DNA of 64,000 nucleotides from an uncultured Porphyromonadaceae bacterium (GCA_947175545.1 CAMWNI010000004.1:1-64000); one strand, 5' to 3'; positions 7,775 through 17,642 are shown, counted from the first letter of the stretch. The notes: a model not told the origin generated them from the letters alone. Program-made: numbers and translations.

Positions 7775-9850
7775 TCAGCGGTTGGGATGGTACCAGGCGG
7801 CAGAGGTCTGGTAGAGGGCAACGGCTCGGTTTATGAGGGTTGAGTCGACATCGGCGAGCGGCTCGGTGTTGTAGGGGTTTTCGTCGGTGGGAACTACACG
7901 GAACTGCTCGACGCGGCGCACGGGCGACAGCACGGTCAGCACTCCGTTCTCAAGATAGCCGAGGTCCTCGTAAGTTGCCAGGAACGCGCGCTCGCGGAAA
8001 TCGGGAGCAAGAATGTCCGAGCCAAAGAAATATGAGTCATAATCGAAGCCGAGCAACGCGAACACCGTAGGCATCAGGTCAATCTGCGAGCAGAACTTGC
8101 CAACAGCCTGCGGCTCGATGCGTCCGGGCGCATAAATGAGCGCCGGAATATGATACTTTTCAATCGGGAGGTCAGTCTTGCCTGCCGACGAAGCGCAATG
8201 GTCAGCAACAACAACGAACACCGTATTGTCAAACCAGGGCTGGCGACTCGCCAGGTCGAAAAATTCGCCCAGCGCCCAGTCGGCATACATTACGCCGCCT
8301 GCACGCGTTTTCGAATCCGTAGGAATCGGTATGCGGTTTTCCGGATAGGTATAGGGGCGATGGTTGGAGATCGTCATAATGTGGGCAAAGAACGGACCCT
8401 GAGGCGCCACAGTATCGAGAACGGCAATCGCTTTGCGATAAGAGTCCTCGTCGGCCACACCCCAGATGTTCTTGAACGTGATTTCCTCCGGGCGGTAAGA
8501 GGCTGCGTCAACAACCTCATAGCCGTTCGAACCGAAAAAGGCGCCCATGTTGTCAAAATAACTGTTGCCGCCGTAGAAGTAGATTGAGCGATAACCCATC
8601 GGGGCCAGCATAGACGCGGTCGAGCGCATGCCGCCACAGTCGGGGCGCTTGATGATGCTCTCGCCCGGACAGGGCGGAAGCGAGAGGCTGAGAGCCTCGA
8701 GGCCACGCACGGTGCGATTGCCGGTGGCAATCAGATTGTCAAACACGAGCGACCGGAGGGCGAGCGAATCAAGTCGCGGAGTGATACCGCGCGTCGAGCC
8801 GTAACGCTCCATGAACGAGGCGCTCATGCTCTCCATTGTAATCAGCACGATGTTGGGGCGGCTGCCGGGTTCGAAAACCGCGCGCGCGGAATCAGCGGAA
8901 ACATGGCGGAGGTTCTCACCCGTGCTGCCGTAGAGCGCATGAACGGCACCTTCGGCGTCGGCGTCTGGCAGCGTCAGATAGAACTGCGTGTAGTCAAGAT
9001 GGTTCTTCCGGAACGCATCGAAGAACTTATATGGGCCGTTTGCCTGCAATTCGTTATAATAAGTGTTGCCGGTTTGCTGGAAACGTATGCCGGCGGTGAT
9101 TACCCAGCAACTCAGAGCGGCCAACACGCCCCATGCGACAGTGGCCGCAGGTTTCCACCGGGTAGAGAAAAGCACCTCAAGATTGCGTGCGTCGCGCCGA
9201 AACAGGAACCAGGAGGTCAGCCCCGACAGAATCACCACTGCGACGGCAAGCGGCACAATCGCGTATGACTCCATGATGTTGCCGACAACCTCATTCGTGT
9301 AAATCAGATAGTCAACGGCTATGAAGTTATAGCGCACGTTGAACTCATCCCAGAAGAAATATTCGCTGCACGCATTGAAATAGATAACCAGAACATAGAC
9401 CGAAACGAAAGCCCAGAACCAAAAACGGCTCCACGGACGACGGGTTTTCGCAAAAACAAGGCGAAAACTGAACCCGACAGCCCAGAATCCGAACAGAATC
9501 CGAGCAATCAGCGGCACAACGGATCCGTACTCATTAAACACCGTGTTGAAAAAGCAGACCCAGATAAAGGCGCCGACCGACACGGCAAGGATTGCCCAGC
9601 TCCAGGGCCGGCGATACTTAGCGTCGCCGAGCGACAGGCAATAGAGCAACAGGAAAACGAGCGCAATAACCACGAAACAGAGATCGTTGACCGCTCCGAG
9701 CAGGAACGCTCCGACCCATTGTCCGGCAGTCATTTCGAGCGAGCCGGGTGTGATTGCAGCAAGCACAATGCGCACAATAAATTCAACAACGAGGGCAAGG
9801 GCTACGATTTTGCCGCAAACCCGTCCAAAAAGTTTCAGTCCGTCAGTCAT
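7775..9850 (-). CDS. LTA synthase-family membrane sulfatase-fold transferase
   Basis: A 691-residue inner-membrane protein. Five or six hydrophobic segments occupy about residues 1-250. A periplasmic alkaline-phosphatase/sulfatase-fold domain follows, from PNIVLITMESMSA onward. Residues expected for the LtaS group are visible: metal ligand Glu340 (TMESMS), nucleophile Thr380 (GNRTVRG), and the metal-site pair Asp550-His551 (VADHC), with a further His in EKYHIP. In Gram-positives the family polymerises glycerol phosphate. In Gram-negatives related enzymes move phosphoglycerol or phosphoethanolamine onto glycans or lipids, and which one applies here cannot be read from the sequence. The gene stands alone on the minus strand with its own promoter (9878-9908) and a shared terminator. 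Confidence 0.88.
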   Translation of the reverse strand: MTDGLKLFGRVCGKIVALALVVEFIVRIVLAAITPGSLEMTAGQWVGAFLLGAVNDLCFVVIALVFLLLYCLSLGDAKYRRPWSWAILAVSVGAFIWVCFFNTVFNEYGSVVPLIARILFGFWAVGFSFRLVFAKTRRPWSRFWFWAFVSVYVLVIYFNACSEYFFWDEFNVRYNFIAVDYLIYTNEVVGNIMESYAIVPLAVAVVILSGLTSWFLFRRDARNLEVLFSTRWKPAATVAWGVLAALSCWVITAGIRFQQTGNTYYNELQANGPYKFFDAFRKNHLDYTQFYLTLPDADAEGAVHALYGSTGENLRHVSADSARAVFEPGSRPNIVLITMESMSASFMERYGSTRGITPRLDSLALRSLVFDNLIATGNRTVRGLEALSLSLPPCPGESIIKRPDCGGMRSTASMLAPMGYRSIYFYGGNSYFDNMGAFFGSNGYEVVDAASYRPEEITFKNIWGVADEDSYRKAIAVLDTVAPQGPFFAHIMTISNHRPYTYPENRIPIPTDSKTRAGGVMYADWALGEFFDLASRQPWFDNTVFVVVADHCASSAGKTDLPIEKYHIPALIYAPGRIEPQAVGKFCSQIDLMPTVFALLGFDYDSYFFGSDILAPDFRERAFLATYEDLGYLENGVLTVLSPVRRVEQFRVVPTDENPYNTEPLADVDSTLINRAVALYQTSAAWYHPNR

Positions 9851-9877
9851 AATCAGATGAATTTCAGTTTATGGCTG

Positions 9878-9908
9878 CAAATTTACGCATAATTTCGTTT
9901 GGAGACAA
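9878..9908 (-). promoter_or_regulatory. Promoter of the LtaS-family gene
   Basis: Read on the minus strand, TAAATTTG (9878-9885) lies 20 bases after TTG (9906-9908), matching the Bacteroidetes pattern. The -33 end touches the A run of the upstream gene's terminator. The start codon follows after 27 bases. Confidence 0.65.
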
Positions 9909-9935
9909 AAAAAGCGGCTCCGAAAACGGAGCCGC
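9907..9935 (-). terminator. Terminator of the discoidin-domain gene
   Basis: A 9-bp GC-rich stem (GCGGCTCCG with CGGAGCCGC) and a four-base loop, followed on the minus strand by seven Ts. Confidence 0.92.
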
Positions 9936-9958
9936 CTCTTATCGGATTTCAGTCACGT

Positions 9959-12900
9959 TTACTTAACGAGAACCTTCTTGCCATTGATGATGTTGATGCC
10001 CTTGACGGGAGCGGCAAGCTTGCGGCCCTGAAGGTCATAGATGCCTTCAACGGGAGCCTTGGCAGCAGCGTCGGCGTCAACTTCGTCAATGCCGGTAACA
10101 GCGCCGGTGCTGTTCACTTTCATGGTGCGGCTGACAGCAGCGGCGGGCTTGCCGTTGACAAGGAACATGCCTGCGGGAGCCTCTACGTTGTACATACCTT
10201 CGGGCAGTTTGGTGATGTCGGCAACTCCATCGGCGAAGTCAGCTGCCGTCAGAGTGTAAACATCGTTGACGGGTTCAACAGCAAAGACTTCAATGTCTGA
10301 AGGATTAGAGTTTGCATCGTTGCTGCCGTTTACCTTGGAAATAACCATCTGATGAGCGGCGGCGGATGCGTGAGTGTTGAGCGTCACACCTTCGCCAAGC
10401 ATAATCGTGTGGTTATCGCCATTGGCCTCAAACGACATTGTCATGTCGTCAAGAACCTCCAGCATCCAGTGAGAACCTGGGATGTTGCCGGTTACCCATT
10501 TGCAGACCTTACCGTTGTCGCTCTGGTGGAGCGCATAATAGTTTACATCGGTAACATCCTCGGTCGGAATCAGGCGGAAGTTGAAGCCGGGAACGACAGC
10601 ATTGTAAGCGATGCTGTAAGGCAGGCCCTCTTCCTGAACGGGAATCGCAGTAGACATTCCATTGGTATAATAGATTGAACCGCCATGACCGAATGAGGTC
10701 ATCAGGAAGCTGTTGTCCTCGCCCTGAGGAACGAAAGACCAGACGGCATTGAGGTCAGTAGCATCAGCAGTGGGAGCGGTAGTGTTTTGGTCGCTGACGG
10801 TCAGATAGCAGTTGGAGTAGTTGGCATTCTTGTTGTGAACAAGGAAATGACGGTTGCCCAATTCGGCGACCTTAGCGTTAACGACTTCGTTGACAGTTGC
10901 GGGGTCATAAGCACCGCTGGCTTTGGCAGCGTTCAGGCCGGCAATTGTGTTTTCACCGGCATAAACATGCGGAAGGATGCTTTCATTGTAGAAATCAGAG
11001 CCGAAAACAGCCTCAAGCGACGAATCGGGCTTAGGCAGCTGGGCGCTCAGAGTAGTAACATAGGTTTCAGTGGCGGCGTTGATTTCATCCTCACCGGCGA
11101 GAATGAAGTACCAAGCGGAACCGTTGTTATTATTGCCGACATTGTCTCTTGTCGGACTCCAGCAGAATTCGACAGTACCATCGTTGCTGGCATCAAGGAA
11201 AGATGCGTTGCCAAGTTCAGGATTGTTTGAGATGCCGTAGATATTAATGCCGTTGAACTGCGAGTCAGTCTGCTTGCTGAGATAGACAACAGAACCTTCG
11301 TCGGTTACATTAGCAACATTATTAGTGGGGCAGTTGAGACCAAAGCCAAGGAGGTTGATAAGCTTCACGCCGCCTCCGTCAACTTCCTCAACACGCCAGT
11401 AGTTACCGGAAACATTAGCACTCTTGGCCCTGCATAATTCGCCGACACCGCCACCATCTACAGTCAGGCCATTCACTGAGAGAGACGTGCCGCTGCTGTT
11501 GGCCTGGTACATCCAGCGAGCGTTGACCAGACGGTAATACTTCGGAGCCTCGGCGGTCGATGCCTCATATTCGGCAAAGTTATAGTTGCCTGAATTTGCG
11601 AGAGAAACCTCCCATGAAGAACCTTCGTCGTTAGCTTCATGCCAGTTAGTCAGGTCGCTACCTGCAGAGTTCACATTCAGGAGATTTACAGAACCGCCCT
11701 TTGAGAATGACACATAGTTAGTGTTGATTGCGTTCGGGACAAAAGTCTGGGCCGAGCCTGCCGCAGCGGCAGCATTACCCGTGCCGATAAAGAAACCGGT
11801 CGTGCGGTTGTAGAGGCGGAAACCACCGTTAACCTTACGGATTTCCCATACGGAGTTAGGCGTTGTTGAAGCGAGAGTGTTCAGAATTACGCCGTTGCCG
11901 TTGGTAATTGCGCTCAGATACTGATTACGACGCTTCGACTTGATGAGAACCTGCATGCGGTCGAATGAGTTGACGAAGTTCTGCAACTGAGTATTTCGGG
12001 TCGCGATAACAGCGTCAATGGTCGCTTCGGTCAGATTAACGGGCAAATCGGTTGCAGGCAGGCCGCCGGAAACCATATGTGCCATGTTGCGATATTGCTC
12101 GGCCAGGGTCTTAGCATCACGGATGCCTTCAAACCAGCGGGCTTTCAAATCCGCGCTTGTGTCCTTAAAGAGTCGGAACTGAGCGCAGCAGGCGTGCTTA
12201 CCGTTACGGTCAGAACCTGAATCGCTGATAACGACGAGGACATAACGGCCATGCTGAGTCTGCTCAAATTCGCAAACGCGAACCCCGTTAGCGTTCGTTT
12301 CGTAATTGAAAGTAAAGTTAGCGACCGGAGTGTTATTGTTGCAATAATTGGAAACATTGTTGTGATTGCCGGAAGTAAAGTCGGTGAACTCCTCGTCGCT
12401 CACATAGACCACACCCTTCAGGAACTGACCGTTGGCGTTATTCTGTCGACGCCAGTACTGGAAACCGTCAACGTCCTGGCTTTCGCCCATGTCGATAACG
12501 AACCAGTGGAAATTGGAGGAATTGGTATCGTTTTGCCAATTCTGATGCCAATAAGTAGTCAGATCGTCATCGAACATTGCTTCGGGATTGCCGGAGTTGC
12601 CATCCGCAATGGTTGAACAAGCGGTTACGGTCCAGTTGGTCCGGTCGATGTCTTCACGGCCGGTCATGTTGGCAACCTTGTCTGCAACCAGTTTGAATTC
12701 AGCGCCTGTGGCATAGTTACCGACAGTTTCCGAAGTCAGCACCAGAACATAGCGGCCGGTGACTGCATTGAAACGACACTCACGCACGCCGGTTGCGTCA
12801 GACTCGTAATCGAAAGTGAATTCCGCAACGGCTACATTGTCAGCATTTTCATAATAGTTTGCGGCAGCCTCAATCGCTTCAGCGCTGTTGGCATCACCGA

Positions 12901-13261
12901 AATCGTCAAACGGGTCGTCGCTTACATAGATTTTGCCTTTCTTGATTCGTCCGTTTTCAGCGGAAGGTCTTCCCCAGTAATCAAATCCTTTGAACTCCTG
13001 CGAACTTCCAAGGTCAATCGTGAACCAGTGGGTCTGGGTGGTATTACCATCAGGATTACCTGCGACCCAGTCAGAATGCCAATAGGTTGACAGGTTGTCG
13101 TCAAACATATTGCCGATTTCGCCTTCGCCTCCGGACACCGGAGCGTTTGAGCAGGCATGGACAGTCCAGCCGGAGCGGTCGAGATAATACTCAGACACCT
13201 CCAAGGCATGAGCGGCGAGACCGGAGCAGGCCACAGCCGCCAGCATTAATAGTTTTTTCAT
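9959..13261 (-). CDS. Large secreted protein with two discoidin (F5/8C) domains and trefoil-like segments
   Basis: A 1,100-residue secreted protein. A signal peptide (residues 1-19, cleaved near AHA) precedes two tandem F5/8 type C domains at about 21-190 and 200-375. Both carry the pattern NMFDDNLSTYWHSDW / AMFDDDLTTYWHQNW and HWFxIDxGxSQ. F5/8C domains bind glycans or surfaces. After a helical linker come three segments that look like ricin-type beta-trefoil pieces (about 435-560, 570-690 and 800-950), with aromatic-rich repeats such as VWEIRKVNGGFRLYNRTTG. No glycosidase, protease or other catalytic motif is visible. The C-terminus has the sorting-type tail YDLQGRKL...INIINGKKV. A role as a secreted or cell-surface binding protein for host glycans is inference. 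The gene is monocistronic, with its own promoter and terminator. Confidence 0.82.
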   Translation of the reverse strand: MKKLLMLAAVACSGLAAHALEVSEYYLDRSGWTVHACSNAPVSGGEGEIGNMFDDNLSTYWHSDWVAGNPDGNTTQTHWFTIDLGSSQEFKGFDYWGRPSAENGRIKKGKIYVSDDPFDDFGDANSAEAIEAAANYYENADNVAVAEFTFDYESDATGVRECRFNAVTGRYVLVLTSETVGNYATGAEFKLVADKVANMTGREDIDRTNWTVTACSTIADGNSGNPEAMFDDDLTTYWHQNWQNDTNSSNFHWFVIDMGESQDVDGFQYWRRQNNANGQFLKGVVYVSDEEFTDFTSGNHNNVSNYCNNNTPVANFTFNYETNANGVRVCEFEQTQHGRYVLVVISDSGSDRNGKHACCAQFRLFKDTSADLKARWFEGIRDAKTLAEQYRNMAHMVSGGLPATDLPVNLTEATIDAVIATRNTQLQNFVNSFDRMQVLIKSKRRNQYLSAITNGNGVILNTLASTTPNSVWEIRKVNGGFRLYNRTTGFFIGTGNAAAAAGSAQTFVPNAINTNYVSFSKGGSVNLLNVNSAGSDLTNWHEANDEGSSWEVSLANSGNYNFAEYEASTAEAPKYYRLVNARWMYQANSSGTSLSVNGLTVDGGGVGELCRAKSANVSGNYWRVEEVDGGGVKLINLLGFGLNCPTNNVANVTDEGSVVYLSKQTDSQFNGINIYGISNNPELGNASFLDASNDGTVEFCWSPTRDNVGNNNNGSAWYFILAGEDEINAATETYVTTLSAQLPKPDSSLEAVFGSDFYNESILPHVYAGENTIAGLNAAKASGAYDPATVNEVVNAKVAELGNRHFLVHNKNANYSNCYLTVSDQNTTAPTADATDLNAVWSFVPQGEDNSFLMTSFGHGGSIYYTNGMSTAIPVQEEGLPYSIAYNAVVPGFNFRLIPTEDVTDVNYYALHQSDNGKVCKWVTGNIPGSHWMLEVLDDMTMSFEANGDNHTIMLGEGVTLNTHASAAAHQMVISKVNGSNDANSNPSDIEVFAVEPVNDVYTLTAADFADGVADITKLPEGMYNVEAPAGMFLVNGKPAAAVSRTMKVNSTGAVTGIDEVDADAAAKAPVEGIYDLQGRKLAAPVKGINIINGKKVLVK

Positions 13262-13315
13262 TGTGTTGATTTAGTTGTATGTTATGGTATATGAATTTGT
13301 GCGTAATCAATTCTG

Positions 13316-13347
13316 CAAATTTACGAAATAAATTCAAATAAGTGCAA
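13316..13347 (-). promoter_or_regulatory. Promoter of the discoidin-domain gene
   Basis: On the minus strand TAAATTTG (13316-13323) is preceded by TTG (13345-13347), 21 bases away. The leader would be about 50 bases. Confidence 0.55.
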
Positions 13348-13439
13348 GCAAAGTGTACATTTTGCTATAAAAAGTCCGCTAAAACGGTCATTGCAGGTCA
13401 ATTTTTTAACAAAATAGTAGGAATTTAAGATTTTTTCAC

Positions 13440-13447
13440 TAACTTTG
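13440..13447 (+). promoter_or_regulatory. -7 box upstream of pflB
   Basis: TAACTTTG matches the Bacteroidetes -7 consensus and lies 41 bases before the pflB start. No convincing -33 element is visible at the usual spacing. Confidence 0.55.
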
Positions 13448-13488
13448 TAGATGAAATTACCAATTATTATTAATATCATTTTTGATTT

Positions 13489-15717
13489 ATGACCCCTACT
13501 GAAAAGTTTGCTGCCGGCAATTGGAGCAACCATGTTGACGTCAGCGATTTCGTAAGCCGTAACATCACCCCCTACACCGGCGACGCCTCATTTCTTCAGG
13601 GCCCGACCGAGCGCACCAAGCGCATCTGGTCAAAGTGTCTGGACGCACTTGAGGAAGAACGCGCCAACGGCGGCGTACGCTCGATTGACGCCGAAGTGAT
13701 TTCAACTATCACCAGCCATGCCGCCGGTTATATCGACAAAGAAGACGAACTGATTGTCGGCCTGCAGACGGACGAACTCCTTCGCCGCGCAATCAAGCCC
13801 TTCGGCGGCATCAAGGTTGTAGAGAAAGCATGTCACGAAAACGGCATTGAACTGCCCGAGAAGGTCAAGGACATTTTCGCACACTACCGCAAGACTCATA
13901 ACGACGGCGTTTTCGACGTTTACACTGAGGAGATTCGCCGTTTCCGCTCGCTGGGCTTCCTGACCGGACTGCCCGACAACTATGCCCGCGGCCGCATTAT
14001 CGGCGACTATCGCCGCATGGCCCTTTACGGCATTGACCGCCTTATTGAGGCCAAGAAGGCCGACCTGGCCGCTCTGCGCGGACCGATGACTGACGCCCAG
14101 ATCCGCCTGCGTGAAGAAGTTGCCGAACAGATCAAGGCCCTCGGCGAGATGAAGGTTCTCGGCGAAATCTACGGCCTGGACCTCAGCCGCCCCGCCACAT
14201 CGGCCCAAGAGGCCGTCCAGTGGGTTTACATGGCTTATCTGGCAGCAGTCAAGGAACAGGACGGCGCTGCAATGTCGCTCGGTAATGTCAGCTCCTTCCT
14301 TGACATTTTCATTGAGTATGACCTGGCCCATGGCCTGATTGACGAGAGCTTCGCTCAGGAACTGATTGACCAGTTCGTCATTAAACTCAGAATGGTACGC
14401 CATCTGCGCATGGCGTCATACAACGACATCTTTGCCGGCGACCCGACCTGGGTTACCGAAAGCATCGGCGGACGCTTCAACGACGGCCGCGTGAAGGTTA
14501 CAAAGACCTCGTTCCGCTTCCTGCAGACCCTCTACAACCTCGGCCCGAGTCCCGAACCGAACATGACGGTTCTCTGGAGTCCGGAGCTTCCGGAAGGCTT
14601 CAAGGAGTTCTGTGCCAAGGTCAGCGTTGACACTTCGTCAATCCAGTATGAGAACGACAACCTGATGCGCGAGGTGCGCCAGTGCGACGACTACGGCATT
14701 GCCTGCTGCGTCAGCTATCAGGCGATCGGCAAGCAGATTCAGTTCTTCGGCGCGCGCGCCAACCTGGCGAAGGCCCTGCTGCTTGCAATCAACGGCGGCC
14801 GCTGTGAAAACACCGGCACCGTGATGATTGAAGGCATCCCCGTGCTGAAATCAGACGTTCTGAACTTCGAGGAAGTGATGAGCAACTACAAGATGGTGCT
14901 GAAGGAAATTGCCCGCGTTTATAACGAAGCGCAGAACATTATCCACTACATGCACGACAAATATTACTACGAGAAGGCTCAGATGGCCCTCGTTGACACC
15001 AACCCGCGCATCAATCTGGCCTATGGCGTCGCCGGCCTTTCAATCGCCATCGACTCCCTGTCAGCAATCAAACATGCCAAGGTTACAGCCCGCCGCAACG
15101 AAATCGGCCTGACCGAAGGCTTTGACATTGAAGGAGCGTTCCCCTGCTTCGGCAATAACGACGACCGCGTTGACCACCTTGGCGTTGACTTGGTTTACTA
15201 CTTCAGCGAGGAACTGAAAAAGCTGCCCGTCTACAAGAACGCGCGCCCCACTCTGTCGCTGCTGACGATTACGTCAAACGTGATGTATGGCAAAAAGACC
15301 GGCGCTACGCCCGACGGTCGCGCCAAGGGAGTTGCCTTCGCTCCGGGTGCGAACCCGATGCACGGCCGCGACACTCACGGCGCGATTGCATCGCTCAGCT
15401 CTGTGGCCAAGCTGCGTTATCGCGATAGCCAGGACGGCATTTCGAACACGTTCAGCATCATTCCGAAGAGCCTCGGCCCGACGGACGAAGAACGCGTTGA
15501 GAACCTCGTCGGCATGATGGACGGCTACTTCACCAAGGGCGCCCACCACCTGAACGTAAACGTTCTGAATCGAGAAATGCTTCTGGACGCAATGGAACAC
15601 CCCGAACTCTACCCGCAGCTGACAATCCGAGTTTCAGGCTATGCCGTGAACTTCACCAAGCTCAGCCGCGAACACCAGCTCGAAGTGATTTCCCGCTCAT
15701 TCCATGAGAGTCTTTAA
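13489..15717 (+). CDS. pflB: Pyruvate formate-lyase (formate C-acetyltransferase)
   Basis: A 742-residue glycyl-radical enzyme that converts pyruvate and CoA to acetyl-CoA and formate in the cytoplasm under anaerobic conditions. The adjacent catalytic cysteines are Cys406-Cys407 ([10 protein letters not shown]), and the radical-bearing glycine is Gly717 in the conserved C-terminal RVSGYAVNF. Length matches the family (about 740-760). The activating enzyme gene pflA follows on the same strand, separated by 84 bases that contain a strong hairpin, so pflA probably receives less transcript. This indicates mixed-acid type fermentation. Identification is firm because both the thiyl pair and the glycyl loop are present. 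Confidence 0.97.
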   Translation: MTPTEKFAAGNWSNHVDVSDFVSRNITPYTGDASFLQGPTERTKRIWSKCLDALEEERANGGVRSIDAEVISTITSHAAGYIDKEDELIVGLQTDELLRRAIKPFGGIKVVEKACHENGIELPEKVKDIFAHYRKTHNDGVFDVYTEEIRRFRSLGFLTGLPDNYARGRIIGDYRRMALYGIDRLIEAKKADLAALRGPMTDAQIRLREEVAEQIKALGEMKVLGEIYGLDLSRPATSAQEAVQWVYMAYLAAVKEQDGAAMSLGNVSSFLDIFIEYDLAHGLIDESFAQELIDQFVIKLRMVRHLRMASYNDIFAGDPTWVTESIGGRFNDGRVKVTKTSFRFLQTLYNLGPSPEPNMTVLWSPELPEGFKEFCAKVSVDTSSIQYENDNLMREVRQCDDYGIACCVSYQAIGKQIQFFGARANLAKALLLAINGGRCENTGTVMIEGIPVLKSDVLNFEEVMSNYKMVLKEIARVYNEAQNIIHYMHDKYYYEKAQMALVDTNPRINLAYGVAGLSIAIDSLSAIKHAKVTARRNEIGLTEGFDIEGAFPCFGNNDDRVDHLGVDLVYYFSEELKKLPVYKNARPTLSLLTITSNVMYGKKTGATPDGRAKGVAFAPGANPMHGRDTHGAIASLSSVAKLRYRDSQDGISNTFSIIPKSLGPTDEERVENLVGMMDGYFTKGAHHLNVNVLNREMLLDAMEHPELYPQLTIRVSGYAVNFTKLSREHQLEVISRSFHESL

Positions 15718-15733
15718 GTGAATTAATAATTAG

Positions 15734-15786
15734 AAATGCAAAATGCAAAGTATCGGTAACGATTTTTGCATTTTGCATTTTTGTTT
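15734..15786 (+). terminator. AT-rich perfect hairpin between pflB and pflA
   Basis: AAATGCAAAATGCAAA (15734-15749) pairs perfectly with TTTGCATTTTGCATTT (15765-15780) and is followed by TTGTTTT. It probably acts as a partial terminator or mRNA-stabilising hairpin that lowers pflA expression relative to pflB. Confidence 0.75.
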
Positions 15787-15801
15787 TATCTGATTTAACC
15801 G

Positions 15802-16533
15802 ATGTTGCTGGTTCATTCTTATGAAAGCATGGGGACCTTTGACGGTCCCGGCCTGAGACTCGTCGTCTTTATGCAAGGCTGTCCGTTTCGCTGTCTATAC
15901 TGCGCGAATCCGGACACGATTGACCCGCGCGGAGAGGCAAAGGAAACCGAGCCTGACCACATTCTGAAAATGGCTGTTGACCAGAAGCCGTTTTTCGGGA
16001 AACGCGGAGGAATTACCTTCAGCGGAGGCGAGCCGACGTTTCAGGCCGCCGGTCTGATTCCGCTGTTTGAGCAGCTGAAAGCCGCCGGAGTCCACATCTG
16101 CCTGGACACTAACGGGGCCATTGTCAGCGAAGCGGTTGACCGGCTCCACGACCTGACCGACCTTGTTCTGCTTGACGTCAAGCAGTTCAATCCGGAAAAG
16201 CATCGCGAACTGACGGGATGTACAAACTCCAACACCCTGGAGACGGCCCGCCGTCTTCACGCCAAAGGAAAAGACGTCTGGTTGCGCTATGTTTTAGTGC
16301 CGGGCGTGAGCGATGATGCGGCCGACATCGAAGCGCTCGGACGCGCGCTGGGGCAGATGGAAAACATCCGCAGAGTAGAGATTCTGCCGTATCATACCCT
16401 CGGCGTCCACAAATATGCCGCCATGGGTCTCGACTACAAGCTCTCCGAAACGCCGAAGAACACGCCTGAACAGCTCGAAGAGGCCCGCCGGATTATGGAG
16501 CGACACTTTACCTGCCCCGTCATCGTCAACTGA
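15802..16533 (+). CDS. pflA: Pyruvate formate-lyase activating enzyme (radical SAM)
   Basis: A 243-residue radical SAM enzyme that installs the glycyl radical on PflB. The [4Fe-4S] motif CxxxCxxC is Cys27, Cys31 and Cys34 (GCPFRCLYC). The SAM-binding GGEP motif follows in FSGGEPTFQ, and the N-terminus SYESMGTFDGPGLR is typical of PflA. The length matches the family. The ATG at 15802 gives the usual start. It lies directly downstream of its substrate enzyme, pflB. The stop codon overlaps an inverted repeat (GCCCCGT/ACGGGGC, 16514-16544), and a bidirectional terminator follows. Confidence 0.96.
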   Translation: MLLVHSYESMGTFDGPGLRLVVFMQGCPFRCLYCANPDTIDPRGEAKETEPDHILKMAVDQKPFFGKRGGITFSGGEPTFQAAGLIPLFEQLKAAGVHICLDTNGAIVSEAVDRLHDLTDLVLLDVKQFNPEKHRELTGCTNSNTLETARRLHAKGKDVWLRYVLVPGVSDDAADIEALGRALGQMENIRRVEILPYHTLGVHKYAAMGLDYKLSETPKNTPEQLEEARRIMERHFTCPVIVN

Positions 16534-16546
16534 CGGAACGGGGCCT

Positions 16547-16590
16547 AAAAAAAAGAGAGGCAGCCATGCGGCGGTCTCTCTTTTCTTTTG
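16547..16590. terminator. Bidirectional terminator between pflA and DUF805 gene
   Basis: AAAAGAGAG (16551-16559) pairs with CTCTCTTTT (16576-16584) around a GC-rich loop. The long A run on the left gives a good U tract for the minus-strand gene, and the right-hand TTTTCTTTT serves pflA. Confidence 0.75.
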
Positions 16591-16606
16591 CGATATGTCG
16601 GTCAAT

Positions 16607-16960
16607 TTATGCGCAGTGCGGAACGGGACCGTACTGATTGTCCTGCATGTCGCTCGGCTTGCATAACCAGACAATAAGGATTATCCAGCCGACAATGGGA
16701 AGCAGGCCAAGGAAGAGCCACCAGCCCGATTTGCCGATGTCGTGCAGACGGCGAACGTTCAGTCCGAGGTTCGGGAGCAGAAGGGCAAGGTTGACAGCAG
16801 ATGTTAACCACTGGTTGCCAATCACACCACATACCAAACCAACAAGGAATGTGAAGAGAACCCACCACCAGAATTCACTTCTGGATGCGCGTCCGTTGAA
16901 GTTAACGTAGTTGCTGAAGGCAAGCTGAATAGCCTGAACAAAGTTTACTTGATACTGCAT
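16607..16960 (-). CDS. DUF805 membrane protein
   Basis: A 117-residue inner-membrane protein of the DUF805 family. The family signature is complete: NGRASRSEFWWWVLF at about residues 22-36, then LGLNVRRLHDIGKSGWW near 66-82, a hydrophobic segment GLLPIVGWIILIVWL, and the ending NQYGPVP. Three or four membrane segments are predicted by eye. The molecular function of DUF805 is unknown. The gene lies 37 bases after the porin-family gene at the end of a long minus-strand run that begins with parA, but no close functional link can be read from that. Confidence 0.9.
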   Translation of the reverse strand: MQYQVNFVQAIQLAFSNYVNFNGRASRSEFWWWVLFTFLVGLVCGVIGNQWLTSAVNLALLLPNLGLNVRRLHDIGKSGWWLFLGLLPIVGWIILIVWLCKPSDMQDNQYGPVPHCA

Positions 16961-16997
16961 GTGAGTTAATGGTTAGTAGTTTATGTTTGTTAATAGT

Positions 16998-17642
16998 TTA
17001 GAACATCCAGGCAGCGGCGATTGTCCAACCGTTGGTGTTGCCTTTGATTCCTGATTTGGTGTTAATCTCTGCAAGGGGAACATACTGAACAGCCTTGTTC
17101 ATTCCAAGGGTGTAGGTTGCGCTGACCTGCAGATGCTGGATCAGCTCAACTCCGAAACCGAAGTCCCAGCCAACGTTACACTTTTTTGCTTTGAAGTCGT
17201 TCATGATTTCCTTGCTCACTCGGAACGAAAAGTCGGGTCCGGTAACTACGTAAGGAGCAACAATCTTGTTGATTGCGGGAAGGTCAAGCTTGTACATCAG
17301 GTGGACAGGCACCGAGATGTAGTCATAGTGAGTGTTGATTGTCTTTTCAGAGGCAGCCAGCGTCGTTGTATTGATGGTTGCAATCTGGTCCGACTGGCTG
17401 CGACGGGTGTACATTACGCTGACATCAGCGCCGACACCAATCAGAGGCACGGTGAACTGAGCGTTGACACCGGCCGTGAATCCGCAACGGTTGTCGCCGC
17501 TGACAACGTCTTTGTCCATTGAGAACTTGTTGACATTCAAACCAACCTTAGGGCCGATTTTAAATCCTCCGGCGTGAGCAGACGGTGCGGCGGCCAGCAT
17601 CATGGCGCAAGCCATGAGTGCGCCTGTAAGAATCTTTTTCAT
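16998..17642 (-). CDS. Porin-family outer-membrane beta-barrel protein
   Basis: A 214-residue outer-membrane protein of the small Bacteroidetes beta-barrel type (OMP_b-brl_2-like). A clear signal peptide (cleaved after SAHA, about residue 24) is followed by GFKIGPKVGLNVNKF, typical for the first strand. Alternating amphipathic strands end in the aromatic C-terminus WTIAAAWMF, as expected for BAM insertion. Substrate and role are unknown. It follows the lytic transglycosylase gene by 40 bases on the same strand; no promoter box was seen in that gap, so read-through transcription is likely. Confidence 0.85.
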   Translation of the reverse strand: MKKILTGALMACAMMLAAAPSAHAGGFKIGPKVGLNVNKFSMDKDVVSGDNRCGFTAGVNAQFTVPLIGVGADVSVMYTRRSQSDQIATINTTTLAASEKTINTHYDYISVPVHLMYKLDLPAINKIVAPYVVTGPDFSFRVSKEIMNDFKAKKCNVGWDFGFGVELIQHLQVSATYTLGMNKAVQYVPLAEINTKSGIKGNTNGWTIAAAWMF

